This document shows positions 8,641-16,612 of a stretch of DNA of 64,000 nt, one piece after another. Source of the DNA: Dermatobacter hominis (GTDB lineage: Bacteria; Actinomycetota; Acidimicrobiia; Acidimicrobiales; Microtrichaceae); assembly GCF_020715685.1 (NCBI RefSeq), contig NZ_CP085840.1:1612001-1676000 (forward strand). The letters are read 5' to 3'. The first letter of the stretch is position 1; each line of letters begins with the position of its first letter. The position numbers were made by a program, and so were the translations under genes. Below the pieces are notes generated by a model. It searched no databases and was not told where the DNA came from. It worked only from the letters and a program-made list of their open reading frames with translations.

Positions 8641-8643
8641 GAT
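8638..8643 (+). promoter_or_regulatory. Probable -10 box for the HAD hydrolase gene
   Basis: TAGGAT, sharing its first three bases with the stop codon of the ATPase gene, is placed for a transcript starting near 8650. A GAGGAG ribosome site then precedes GTG 8670. Confidence 0.4.
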
Positions 8644-8669
8644 CCGGCCAGCGCGATCGAGGAGTCGAG

Positions 8670-9479
8670 GTGGCAGGAGCTGGAGCAGCGGGGTCCGGGA
8701 GGGGCGCCGTCGCCGGCGTGCTGCTGGACATCGAGGGCGTGCTGCTGACGTCCTCCACGGCCTTCCCGGGCGCGGCCCGCACGGTCGAGGAGCTCCGGCG
8801 CCGCGACCTGCCCGTCCGCTTCGTCACCAACACGACGTCGGCGACGTCGGCCCGGATCGCGGCGACGCTCGTCCAGGCCGGCATCGAGGTGCGCGCCGGT
8901 GAGCTGTTCACCGCCGCCGCGGTCACCGCCGCCTACCTGCAGGACCACCACCCCGATGCCCGATGCCTCCTGCTCAACGACGGCGCCAACGCCGACCTCG
9001 CCGGGCTGCGCATGGCGGACCCCGACGACGCCACCGCGGACGTGGTGGTCGTCGGCGGCGGCGGGCCGTCGTTCACGTGGAAGCAGATGAACGTGGCGCT
9101 CAACTGCCTGATGGGCGGCGCCGCCCTGGTGGCCATGCACGGCGCGCCGGTCTGGCGCACGGGCGAGGGCTACTGCCTGGACGGCGGCGCCTACGTCCGG
9201 ATGCTCGAGGAGAGCACGGGCGCCACCGCCGTCGTCGCCGGCAAGCCGGCACCGCACATGTTCCTCGCCGCCGCCGAGTCCACCGGCGCCGAGCCGGCCC
9301 AGCTCCTGATGGTGGGCGACGATCTCGCGAGCGACGTGCTGGCCGCGCAGGCCGTCGGCATGGTCGGCGTGCAGGTCCGCACCGGGAAGTTCCGCCAGCA
9401 GGTGCTCGACCGCTCGACCGAGCGGCCGGACCACGTCATCGACTCGATCGCCGACCTGCTCGACGTCATCCCCGCCTGA
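8670..9479 (+). CDS. HAD-IIA family hydrolase, LHPP/HDHD2-like
   Basis: A 269-residue soluble phosphatase of HAD subfamily IIA (NagD-type cap). Motif I reads LLDIEGVL: the nucleophile Asp is present, but the usual second Asp of DxD is Glu, as seen in the divergent LHPP/HDHD2 branch that has DxS. Motif II is FVTNTTS, the motif III Lys is in GKPAPH, and motif IV is MVGDDLASD. The substrate is unknown; phospho-amino-acid or pyrophosphate substrates are suggested only by the LHPP likeness. GTG 8670 has a GAGGAG site ten or so bases upstream. Confidence 0.85.
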   Translation: MAGAGAAGSGRGAVAGVLLDIEGVLLTSSTAFPGAARTVEELRRRDLPVRFVTNTTSATSARIAATLVQAGIEVRAGELFTAAAVTAAYLQDHHPDARCLLLNDGANADLAGLRMADPDDATADVVVVGGGGPSFTWKQMNVALNCLMGGAALVAMHGAPVWRTGEGYCLDGGAYVRMLEESTGATAVVAGKPAPHMFLAAAESTGAEPAQLLMVGDDLASDVLAAQAVGMVGVQVRTGKFRQQVLDRSTERPDHVIDSIADLLDVIPA

Positions 9480-9500
9480 GCGCGGACCGGCCCCGGACGC

Positions 9501-9536
9501 GCCGGAGGGGCGGACCGGTCGGCCCGCCCCTCCGGC
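9501..9536. terminator. Strong hairpin between convergent genes
   Basis: A perfect 13 bp stem (GCCGGAGGGGCGG with CCGCCCCTCCGGC) and a 10-base loop sit between the ends of the HAD gene and the convergent peptidoglycan-binding lipoprotein gene. No T run follows on either strand. Confidence 0.65.
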
Positions 9537-9578
9537 AGCGTTCGGTGCGAGCCGGGCGGCCCGCCGGTCGGGATCGGG

Positions 9579-10220
9579 TCAGGACCCGCAGCCGTCCTCG
9601 AGGATGACCGGCGGCAGCCCGGCGCTGGCCGACCCGCACGGGTCCTGGCCGCTGTAGGCGTACCACTTGCCGTCCTTGGACTGGAGGATGAACTTCGTGC
9701 CGTCGTTGAGCGACCCTGCGGCGTAGCCGTCGGCGCAGACGAAGCTGGCGATCTTCTCGCCCTCGGCGGGGAGCCCGCCGAGCAGCGCAGAGGCCGTGCA
9801 CGGCGCCTGGCCGCCGGCGGTCGTCGTCGTGGTCGCCGTCGTCGTGGTGGTGGTCGACTCCTCGCAGACCTTCTTGCCCTCCTCGACCGCCTTCTTCAGC
9901 GCATCCTCGGTCTCGGGCCCGAGCTCGCCGTCGACCTCGAGGCCCGACGCGGCCTGGAAGGCCCGGATCGCCTCGTCGGTCTTGGGCCCGAGCACGCCGT
10001 CGACGGTGCCGGGGTGGCACCCCACGTCGGCCAGCTCCTGCTGGATCTGCTCGTCGAACCGGACCGTCTGGCCGGCGACGGTGGTCGTCGTCTCGGCCTC
10101 GGTCGTCGTGGTTTCGGACGAGTCGTCGTCGTCACCACCGCACGCGGCCAGGCCGAGGGCGGCAACGGCCACGAGGGCGACGGCCACCCACGACCGTGAG
10201 CGGGGAAGGGTTCGTGTCAT
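9579..10220 (-). CDS. Peptidoglycan-binding domain lipoprotein
   Basis: A 213-residue exported lipoprotein. The signal segment (residues 11-26) ends in the lipobox LGLAAC with Cys27, followed by an acidic and Thr-rich linker. Residues about 55-110 form a PG_binding_1 domain (PF01471): the QQELADVGCHPGTVDGVLG and LGPKTDEAIRAFQ pattern is characteristic. A second Thr-rich linker leads to a small C-terminal domain with four or five cysteines, probably disulphide bonded. ATG 10220 has a GAGAGGA ribosome site. A role at the cell wall is inferred. Confidence 0.82.
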   Translation of the reverse strand: MTRTLPRSRSWVAVALVAVAALGLAACGGDDDDSSETTTTEAETTTTVAGQTVRFDEQIQQELADVGCHPGTVDGVLGPKTDEAIRAFQAASGLEVDGELGPETEDALKKAVEEGKKVCEESTTTTTTATTTTTAGGQAPCTASALLGGLPAEGEKIASFVCADGYAAGSLNDGTKFILQSKDGKWYAYSGQDPCGSASAGLPPVILEDGCGS

Positions 10221-10334
10221 CGTCGACGTCCTCTCGGGATCGCGGATCCCGCCTCGGGACCGGTCGGTCGTCCATCCTTGTCGCTCCCGGCCCGGCCGTG
10301 GTGGCTCTCCGGCACAGCTGGCCGATCGGACGCG

Positions 10335-10340
10335 TAGGGT
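10335..10340 (+). promoter_or_regulatory. Probable -10 box for the eRF1-like gene
   Basis: TAGGGT about 45 bases before ATG 10385, which also has a GGGAG ribosome site. It is the best -10 match in the 164-base divergent intergenic region. Confidence 0.4.
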
Positions 10341-10384
10341 CGGAGCACGACCTCCACCCCGCGTCGATCGACGGGAGCGCGCCC

Positions 10385-11497
10385 ATGCACGTCCACCAGC
10401 CCACCCCGGGCGAGATCGAGCAGCTCCTCTCGGACCGGGGCGACGCCCGGGCGACGATCTACCTGGCGACGTCACCGGTGACCGACCGCACCGACGCCGA
10501 GCGCATCGCGTACAAGGACGCCGTCGCCCGCGCCGTGGCCGCACTGCACGAGGCCGGGGTGGACAAGCGCCGGGTCGCCGGGTTCGAGGAGCTCCTGGGC
10601 GAGCTCGACGAGGACCCCCTCTACTGGGACCACCAGGCCCGGACGCTCGCCGTGTTCACCGACGGCGAGGTCCTCCGGAGCTACCACCTCGCCAACGAGC
10701 TGACACCGGTGGTCAAGGTCACCGACCGCTACTTCGTCAAGCCGCTGCTGCGATCGGTCACCTTCCCGCAGGCGTGCTTCGTGCTCGCGCTGGCGGAGGG
10801 GTCCGTGCGACTGCTCGAGCTCGGCCCCGACTACGGACCGATCGAGGTGGAGGTGCCCGACCTCCCGGCCAGCGCCGCGGCGGCCACCCATCACCACAAG
10901 ATCACCGACCACGTGCAGAAGGGCTCGCTGAGCGGCGACGACGGCAGCAAGATCCGGCTCCGCCAGTACGCCCGGGCGGTCGACGCCGCCATCCGTCCGC
11001 TCGTCAGGGGCCACGAGCTCCCCCTGCTCCTGGCCGCCGCCGAGCCGACCGCCAGCGCGTTCCGCGCCGTGAACACGTCGCCCGAGCTCGAGGACATCGG
11101 CCTGGAGGGCAGCCCGGAGAAGATCGACGACCTCCAGATCGCCCGCGAGGCCCGCGAGGTGCTGGCGAAGGTCTACGAGGAGGACCTCCAGCAGCTCGCG
11201 GACCTGTTCTCGCTGCGCGACGGCCAGGACCGCGTGCAGACCGACGTCTCCGACCTCGCCCGGTCCGCGACGTACGGCCAGATCGACACGCTGGTCGTCG
11301 ACATCGACCAGATCGTGTGGGGCCGGGTCGACGACGACGGTGCCGTGACGTTCGCCGACGAGGGCGACGAGGGCGCCGCGGACATCATCGACGAGGTCGT
11401 GCGCCGGGTGCTGGCCTCGGACGGCACCGTCCTGGCCGTCCGGGCCGAGGACGTCTACCGCGGCGGCGCCGCCGCAGCCGTCCTCCGCTACGCCTGA
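10385..11497 (+). CDS. Bacterial archaeo-eukaryotic release-factor family (baeRF-like) protein
   Basis: A 370-residue cytosolic protein. Residues about 125-270 carry a segment FVLALAEGSVRLLELG, and the C-terminal third (about 280-370) the AVRAEDVY and DTLVVDID elements of the eRF1 domain 3/Vms1-type fold found in bacterial baeRF proteins. These are thought to act in ribosome rescue or stress, but no bacterial member of this branch is well characterised. No catalytic GGQ is seen, so it is not a peptide release factor in the strict sense. It converges on the PPOX-fold gene. Confidence 0.72.
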   Translation: MHVHQPTPGEIEQLLSDRGDARATIYLATSPVTDRTDAERIAYKDAVARAVAALHEAGVDKRRVAGFEELLGELDEDPLYWDHQARTLAVFTDGEVLRSYHLANELTPVVKVTDRYFVKPLLRSVTFPQACFVLALAEGSVRLLELGPDYGPIEVEVPDLPASAAAATHHHKITDHVQKGSLSGDDGSKIRLRQYARAVDAAIRPLVRGHELPLLLAAAEPTASAFRAVNTSPELEDIGLEGSPEKIDDLQIAREAREVLAKVYEEDLQQLADLFSLRDGQDRVQTDVSDLARSATYGQIDTLVVDIDQIVWGRVDDDGAVTFADEGDEGAADIIDEVVRRVLASDGTVLAVRAEDVYRGGAAAAVLRYA

Positions 11498-11521
11498 CCC
11501 CGGGCCCGGGCCCGGGCCCGG
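11498..11521. repeat. CCCGGG tandem run between convergent genes
   Basis: About four tandem CCCGGG units occupy almost the entire space between the stops of two convergent genes. The run is self-complementary in every register and could fold as a hairpin on both transcripts, serving as a terminator. Confidence 0.65.
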
Positions 11522-12580
11522 TCAGTAGAGGTTGTTCGCGTAGTCCTGCTCGAGGCCCTCGGCGAGCGGCGCCTCCTCGATGAACTGCCGCACCAGGTCC
11601 GCCTCCTCGCCCGGGTCCTCGTTCAGCTTCACGTGGTCGGTCCAGATGCGGCTGCCGCGCGGCAGGTCGCCGAGCGCGACGCGCCGCGACGGGTCCCACA
11701 CGCCGGCCGCGGCCACGGCCGGCTCGGTCCGCAGCTCGGCGTGGTCAACGTCGAGCACGATCGCCGCGGCCGGGACCTTCCCGCTGACCACCAGCGGCTC
11801 CAGCAGCCCGGGCTCGTCGGTGACCCGGGCCCGGCCGCGCAGCTCGACGACCCGGTCGTCGCCCGCGACGAACGCCAGCACCGCGAGCCCCGGGCTCGAC
11901 ACGAGGTTGTGCAGCGTGTCGGTGCGCCGGTTGCCGGGGCGGTCGGGGATGACCACCGTGCGGTCGTCGACCACGTGGAGGAACCCGGCCGGATCGCCCT
12001 TGGGGCTGACGTCGGCGCCGCCGTCGTCGAAGCGGTCCGCCGGGTCCTGCGAGAACAGCGCCACGAACCGGCAGCGGGCGAGGTGGTCGCGCACGCCCGG
12101 GTCCGCGAGCCCGGTCCCGGCCGACGCTGCGCTGCCCGCCGGCTCGACGTCGTCCCAGAGCCGGGACCGGATGACGGCCTTGGCGCAGTGGAGGAACACC
12201 TCCCGCACCTCGATCCGGGGCGTCGGCGCGAGGCGCAGCACGCCGTTGACGCGCAGCGTCTCGCCGTAGCCGGGCACGAGGGACAGCGCACCGACCGGCG
12301 CCCCGTCGACGAGGTCCGCCACGTCGAGCGAGCCGCTGGCGGTCCCGGCGCCGAGGACCAGGACCTGCGGACCGTCGGCCCGGCAGACGCCGGCACCGCC
12401 GCCCACCGCCCGCACGCGGGGTGCGCCGTCGGCGCCGACCGAGCCCACCACCGTGAGCGGCGAGCGGGCGAGGAGCGCGTCGCAGTGGGCGTCGAGGAAG
12501 CGGATCGACTTCAGGTGGCCGATGGCGGGGCGCTCCCCCACCACGGCCTCGAGGCTGGCGGCGTCGACGATCGGGCTCAT
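11522..12580 (-). CDS. Pyridoxamine 5'-phosphate oxidase-fold flavin-binding protein
   Basis: A 352-residue protein related to the PNPOx split-barrel family (PF01243). The N-terminal region carries HLKSIRFLDAHCDALLA and a first barrel; the second half has DRPGNRRTDTLHNLVSSPGLAVLAF, which is the usual FMN-contact segment (R-x-D-T-L-x-N). This suggests two split-barrel units in one chain, giving a pseudo-dimer. Substrate is unknown; such proteins can be heme or F420/FMN redox enzymes. ATG 12580 is preceded by a TAACAT hexamer six bases upstream, a leaderless-type start. Confidence 0.78.
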   Translation of the reverse strand: MSPIVDAASLEAVVGERPAIGHLKSIRFLDAHCDALLARSPLTVVGSVGADGAPRVRAVGGGAGVCRADGPQVLVLGAGTASGSLDVADLVDGAPVGALSLVPGYGETLRVNGVLRLAPTPRIEVREVFLHCAKAVIRSRLWDDVEPAGSAASAGTGLADPGVRDHLARCRFVALFSQDPADRFDDGGADVSPKGDPAGFLHVVDDRTVVIPDRPGNRRTDTLHNLVSSPGLAVLAFVAGDDRVVELRGRARVTDEPGLLEPLVVSGKVPAAAIVLDVDHAELRTEPAVAAAGVWDPSRRVALGDLPRGSRIWTDHVKLNEDPGEEADLVRQFIEEAPLAEGLEQDYANNLY

Positions 12581-12586
12581 CCACCC

Positions 12587-12592
12587 ATGTTA
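12587..12592 (-). promoter_or_regulatory. Probable -10 box, leaderless start of the PPOX-fold gene
   Basis: Minus-strand TAACAT, six bases before ATG 12580, with no ribosome site between. The spacing matches leaderless actinobacterial promoters. Confidence 0.5.
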
Positions 12593-12627
12593 GGCAGCCC
12601 GAACACGCCGGAGCCCCGCCGTCGGCG

Positions 12628-13260
12628 TCAGACCATGCGCGACCGGTGGATGCGGCCGTGGGCGCCGTGGAGGCCGAACGCGATGAACAGGTCCGACAGC
12701 CCCCGGGCCAGCGCCGCGGCGGCGACCCAGATCACCAGCAGGAAGATGGCCCGGCCGATGTAGGCGATCGCCCAGAACCCGATGAGCACCTCGATCACGC
12801 CGATGACGAGGCGCAGCCACCACAGCTCGTCGTCGTGACGGGTCATGAACGACACGACGATCTCGAAGATGCCCATGAACAGCAGGTACCAGGCGAGCAC
12901 CGCGGCCAGGACGACGAAGGTCTGCTCGGGCCACGCCAGCGCGACGATGCCGGCCACGATGCTGATCACGCCGAACACGACGTGCACCCACTTCCACGAC
13001 CGCACCATCGAGGCGAGGACGAGCTCGAAGATGCCGCCGACGATGAAGGCGATGGCCGCGAGGATCGCCACGGTCCACACGCTGGCCGCGTCGACGGTCA
13101 GCACGACGAACGCGAGCACGAACCACGCGACGCCGGTGATGAGGTACAGCCACCACGCGCCGGTGATCGTCTCGGCTGCGTCGAGCAGCGCGTCGTCGTC
13201 GAGGGGGTCGCCCACGAGGGGGCGACCCGGCAGGCCGTCGCCGGCATCCTGGTCGGTCAC
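12628..13260 (-). CDS. HdeD/DUF308 family membrane protein
   Basis: A 210-residue protein with about six transmembrane helices in three repeated hairpins, the pattern of the HdeD acid-resistance family (PF03729): GVISIVAGIVALAWPEQT and GVIEVLIGFWAI are the recurring Gly-rich helix pairs. In enterobacteria HdeD aids acid tolerance; in actinobacteria the role is unknown. GTG 13260 is preferred over GTG 13272 because a TAGTGT hexamer lies eight bases upstream, consistent with leaderless transcription. It is divergent from the TauE-like transporter. Confidence 0.82.
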   Translation of the reverse strand: MTDQDAGDGLPGRPLVGDPLDDDALLDAAETITGAWWLYLITGVAWFVLAFVVLTVDAASVWTVAILAAIAFIVGGIFELVLASMVRSWKWVHVVFGVISIVAGIVALAWPEQTFVVLAAVLAWYLLFMGIFEIVVSFMTRHDDELWWLRLVIGVIEVLIGFWAIAYIGRAIFLLVIWVAAAALARGLSDLFIAFGLHGAHGRIHRSRMV

Positions 13261-13268
13261 GGACGCGA

Positions 13269-13274
13269 ACACTA
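13269..13274 (-). promoter_or_regulatory. Probable -10 box for the HdeD-family gene
   Basis: Minus-strand TAGTGT, eight bases from GTG 13260; no ribosome site is visible between them. Confidence 0.42.
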
Positions 13275-13382
13275 GGGCCGCGCCGAGGCCGAACCGCGGC
13301 TGTTTCGGTCCGGTGAAATCCACCGGGCCGGGTGGCGCCGACCCCGGACGGCTGCGCAGACTGTCCGCCATGCCCCGGGTGT

Positions 13383-13397
13383 TCAACAGTCTGTTGA
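13383..13397. promoter_or_regulatory. Palindromic operator, first purine-cluster site
   Basis: TCAACAGTCTGTTGA is a perfect 7 bp inverted repeat around one base, ending 22 bases before the GTG of the TauE-like transporter. A closely related site (12 of 15 identical) lies between the formamidase-type and hpxO genes at 16566. The shared motif suggests one regulator for both transcription units; no regulator gene is in the cluster. Confidence 0.6.
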
Positions 13398-13419
13398 CGC
13401 GTCACCGGGACGGCAGGCC

Positions 13420-14175
13420 GTGAGCACCGGCGACGTCGTCCTGCTCGTGCTCGCGGGCGCCGGTTGCGGGCTGGTCAACAGCATCGCCGGCGGCGGCTCG
13501 CTCATCCTGTTCCCCGCCCTCCTCGTGACCGGGCTGCCGCCGCTGTCGGCCAACGTCACCAACTCGGTCGCGACCTGGCCCGGGTACCTCGGGGGCGTCG
13601 GTGCCTTCCGCAACGAGATCGGCGAGCGCCGGCACCTGCTCCCGCCGCTCCTGGCCGCGACGCTCGCCGGTTCGATCACCGGCTGCGTGCTCCTGCTCGT
13701 CACCCCGTCGTCGGCGTTCGACGTCGTGGTCCCCGTGCTCGTGCTCGTCGCCACGGTGATGACCGCGCTGCAGCCGGTCGTGCGCCGGCGGCTCAAGGAC
13801 TCGGCGGGCGCGGACCACCGCCCGACCGTCGCGGCGGTCGTCGGCGTGTTCCTCGCCACGATCTACGGCGGCTACTTCGGCGGCGCGCTCGGCGTGATCG
13901 TACTCGGCGTGCTCGGGCTCACGATCAAGGACTCGATCCGCAACCTCAACGCCACGAAGTCGGTGATCTCGTTGCTGGACGCGACCGTGAGCGTCGTCAT
14001 CTTCGGGCTGTTCGGGCCCGTGGACTGGGCGTCGGTGCTCGTGGCCGCGCCCACGTGCCTGGTCGGCGGCTACATCGGCGGGTCGATCGCCCGTCGCATG
14101 AACGAGACGGTGCTCCGGGTGTGCGTGGTCACGCTGGGCGCGGTGGTCACCGTCGCCCTGTTCCTGAAGATCTGA
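13420..14175 (+). CDS. TauE/SafE family membrane transporter
   Basis: A 251-residue protein with about seven to eight transmembrane helices and the family (PF01925) N-terminal motif GLVNSIAGGGSLILFPAL followed by LPPLSANVTNS, and the second-half repeat GGYFGGALGVIVL. Members move sulfite, sulfoacetate and other small organic anions. It sits next to the purine catabolic genes and has the same palindrome upstream as hpxO, so a purine breakdown intermediate such as urate, allantoate or oxalurate is a plausible cargo; that is inference. Convergent with the amidase, with only three bases between stops. Confidence 0.85.
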   Translation: MSTGDVVLLVLAGAGCGLVNSIAGGGSLILFPALLVTGLPPLSANVTNSVATWPGYLGGVGAFRNEIGERRHLLPPLLAATLAGSITGCVLLLVTPSSAFDVVVPVLVLVATVMTALQPVVRRRLKDSAGADHRPTVAAVVGVFLATIYGGYFGGALGVIVLGVLGLTIKDSIRNLNATKSVISLLDATVSVVIFGLFGPVDWASVLVAAPTCLVGGYIGGSIARRMNETVLRVCVVTLGAVVTVALFLKI

Positions 14176-14178
14176 CCG

Positions 14179-15378
14179 TCACCGCCCCGCGGCGAGGTCG
14201 AGCAGCGCGAGGTCGGTGCCCGGTGCGCCCATCAGCGCGATGCCCAGGGGGAAGCCCTCCGGGGCGACCGACGCCCCGGGCAGGACCACGACCGGCGCCC
14301 CCGCCAGCCCGGCGACCGAGGTGAGGCGCAGCGTGTCGGCGCGGATGCGCTCGGACGCCTCGTCGTGGCGGGCCGGCTCGGGCGCCGGGCCGGCGGCGGG
14401 CGGACCGAGCAGCACGGTGCCGTCGGCGGTGGCGGCCAGCACCGCGGCGCGCACGCGCTCGCGGACGGGCCGGGCTTCGGCGACGTCCGACGCCGTCACC
14501 CTGGACGCCACGTCGAACCGGTAGGCGGTGGCGGGGCCGAGCGTGGGCTTCGACGAGGTGATCCACGCGCCGTGCTCGGCCCACGCCTCCGCGCCCTGGA
14601 GGGTGCGGAAGGTGCCGAGGCACTCGTCCACGTCGATGCCGAGCGACCGACGTGCCGGCACCGAACCCAGGGTCGCCTCGATCCCCTCGAGCAGCGCCTC
14701 GGCCACCTCGGGCTCGAGCACGTCGACGAGCTCGGCGGCCAGCGCCAACCGCCGGACGGGAGCGGGCGCCGCACCGGCGAGCGGGCCGGTGCCCAGCGCG
14801 ACCTCGGCGGCGTCGCGCAGCAGCGGTGCCGAGCGGGCCAGGAGCCCGATCGTGTCGAAGGACGGCGCGAGCGGGGTCACGCCCTCGGCGCTCACCGCGC
14901 CGTGCGTCGGCCGCCATCCGAGGATCCCGCAGTAGCTGGCCGGCACGCGGATCGATCCGCCGGTGTCGGTCCCGAGCGCCACGTCGACGAGGCCGGCGGC
15001 CACCGCGGCGGCGGAGCCGGACGACGACCCACCCGGGCTCCGGCCGGGCGCGGCCACGTTGCGGGGCACGGCGTAGTGCACGTTGTCGCCGCCGAGCGAG
15101 TACGCGAGCTCGTCGGTGACCGTCTTGCCGACGACGGTGGCCCCGGCGGCGACCAGCGCGTCGACCACCGGCGCCGAGCGCGGGGCCGGTGCCCGTGAGG
15201 CGGCGAGGTCGGGGTTGCCGGCGCCGGTCACCCGGCCGGCGACGTCGATCACGTCCTTCACGGCGAGCGTGCTCCCGGCCAGCGGGCCGTCGCCACCCGC
15301 CAGGAGCACCTCGGGGACGCCGACGAAGGCGTCGACGTCGTCGGTCGGCAGCACGGTCACCCCTGGAGACTGCCCCAT
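14179..15378 (-). CDS. Amidase signature family enzyme
   Basis: A 399-residue cytosolic amidohydrolase (PF01425) with the Ser-cisSer-Lys triad: Lys in the early LAVKDVID motif, cis-Ser and nucleophile Ser in GGSSSGSAAAV and GTDTGGSIRVPAS. It cleaves a linear amide or ureide to acid plus ammonia. ATG 15378 overlaps the stop of the formamidase-type gene by one base (TGATG), so they are translationally coupled. Placed beside the urate pathway, it could process oxalurate, oxamate or urea-type products made by PucG; the substrate is not readable from sequence. Allophanate hydrolase is possible but there is no AtzF-type C-terminal domain. Confidence 0.87.
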   Translation of the reverse strand: MGQSPGVTVLPTDDVDAFVGVPEVLLAGGDGPLAGSTLAVKDVIDVAGRVTGAGNPDLAASRAPAPRSAPVVDALVAAGATVVGKTVTDELAYSLGGDNVHYAVPRNVAAPGRSPGGSSSGSAAAVAAGLVDVALGTDTGGSIRVPASYCGILGWRPTHGAVSAEGVTPLAPSFDTIGLLARSAPLLRDAAEVALGTGPLAGAAPAPVRRLALAAELVDVLEPEVAEALLEGIEATLGSVPARRSLGIDVDECLGTFRTLQGAEAWAEHGAWITSSKPTLGPATAYRFDVASRVTASDVAEARPVRERVRAAVLAATADGTVLLGPPAAGPAPEPARHDEASERIRADTLRLTSVAGLAGAPVVVLPGASVAPEGFPLGIALMGAPGTDLALLDLAAGR

Positions 15379-16511
15379 CACGCCAGGTCGGAGGTCCGGA
15401 TCAGGCAGTGGACGCCGACGACGAGGTTCACCGCCTGCGACACCTCGAAGTCGGCGGCGGCCGACAGGAAGGCCAGCGCGGTCGCGTCGTCGAGGCCGGT
15501 GACGGCGACGACGTACCGGACGGCCCGGCGCACGCACTCGCGCATGGCCTCGTCGAGCGTGCCGCCGAGGCCGATCAGGATCGTGTGCTCGTCGGTGCGA
15601 GCCCACGGCGCGTCGAGCAGCGCCGCGAGCCGGCGGGGCTCCTCGCCCCGCAGGACGCCGACCCGCAGCGTGGCCCGCAGCGGCGCCTCGAACGCGGTCA
15701 GGGCCACCTCGCCGTTGCCCTGGGCGTAGTGGGGATCGCCGACGTACAGGCCGGCGCCCTCGGTCCGCACCGGCAGCAGCAGCCGCGAGCCGACGCCGAG
15801 GTGGCGGACGTCGATGTTGCCGCCGTGCGGGCCGGGCGGCGTGGACGACAGCGGCAGCGACCCGCCGGGAGGGGCCTCGACCGGCGTGACGCCCACCAGC
15901 CCGAGGAACGGCGCCAGGTCGAAGCCGACCCGGCGACCCGTCGTGCCCGTGACGCTGCCCCGGCCGTCCTCGCCGACGCGGGCCAGGACCGACACCACGT
16001 CGGGGACCTCGCCCTCGCCGTCCGCGAGCGGCATCTCGCCCGACAGCACGCCGCGGCCGTGGCGGTTGCTGATGATCCCGTAGTCCACCCGGCAGCGCAG
16101 CTCGAGCGGCTCGACGACCAGCACGTCGCCCGGCTGCGCGCCCTCGACCCGCACCGGCCCGAGCACCGCGTGGGGTCCGTCGTGGGGCAGCCGGCGGCCG
16201 AGCGCGGAGCCCTCGAGCTCCCGGACGTCGTCGAGGATGCGGTCCTGTGGGATGCCCCGGTCGCCGAAGAACGCGACGGGGTCGGCGCCCTGGTCGCCGA
16301 GCAGGCCCTCGTGGCTCACGGTGTCGAACGTGATCGTCCCGCCGTCGGGCAGCGACTCGACCGGCTCGCTGTCGGGCGTGGGCAGCACGCCCCAGCGGAG
16401 CGTGTCGGGCGTGGCGGTGACGTACCGGTCGCCCGGGACGGGCCCGGTCCGGGTGTGGAGCACCCCGTCGGGCGGCGGGAGGTGGGAGGTGGCCATGTCG
16501 GCGCCCATCAT
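15378..16511 (-). CDS. Acetamidase/formamidase family protein
   Basis: A 377-residue metal-dependent amidase of the FmdA/AmdA family (PF03069). Signature stretches are GPHGGNIDVRHLGVGSRL and the conserved GDPHYAQGNGE near the C-terminal third, which in characterised members binds zinc and hydrolyses formamide or acetamide. The first ATG at 16511 follows a GAGGAGG ribosome site at good spacing. It is divergent from hpxO across a 101-base region containing a palindromic operator, and coupled to the amidase downstream. Probably removes amide nitrogen late in purine breakdown (inference). Confidence 0.88.
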   Translation of the reverse strand: MMGADMATSHLPPPDGVLHTRTGPVPGDRYVTATPDTLRWGVLPTPDSEPVESLPDGGTITFDTVSHEGLLGDQGADPVAFFGDRGIPQDRILDDVRELEGSALGRRLPHDGPHAVLGPVRVEGAQPGDVLVVEPLELRCRVDYGIISNRHGRGVLSGEMPLADGEGEVPDVVSVLARVGEDGRGSVTGTTGRRVGFDLAPFLGLVGVTPVEAPPGGSLPLSSTPPGPHGGNIDVRHLGVGSRLLLPVRTEGAGLYVGDPHYAQGNGEVALTAFEAPLRATLRVGVLRGEEPRRLAALLDAPWARTDEHTILIGLGGTLDEAMRECVRRAVRYVVAVTGLDDATALAFLSAAADFEVSQAVNLVVGVHCLIRTSDLA

Positions 16512-16565
16512 CCGGACGGCCTCCTCGCCGATCAAGCCCGTCGCGAACTGTTCACACGATCGACT

Positions 16566-16580
16566 TCAACAAACTGTTGC
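16566..16580. promoter_or_regulatory. Palindromic operator, second purine-cluster site
   Basis: TCAACAAACTGTTGC (core CAACA-3-TGTTG) lies between the divergent formamidase-type and hpxO genes. It matches 12 of 15 bases of the site at 13383. A further AACTGTT half site lies about 26 bases to the left (16546), so a second operator unit may exist. Confidence 0.6.
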
Positions 16581-16612
16581 GGCATCGGGGAGCCGGAGGT
16601 ATCTACGGAGGC

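Noticed and set aside
14179-15378. Allophanate hydrolase AtzF
   Set aside because: No C-terminal AtzF domain, and no urea carboxylase nearby; a broader amidase call is safer.
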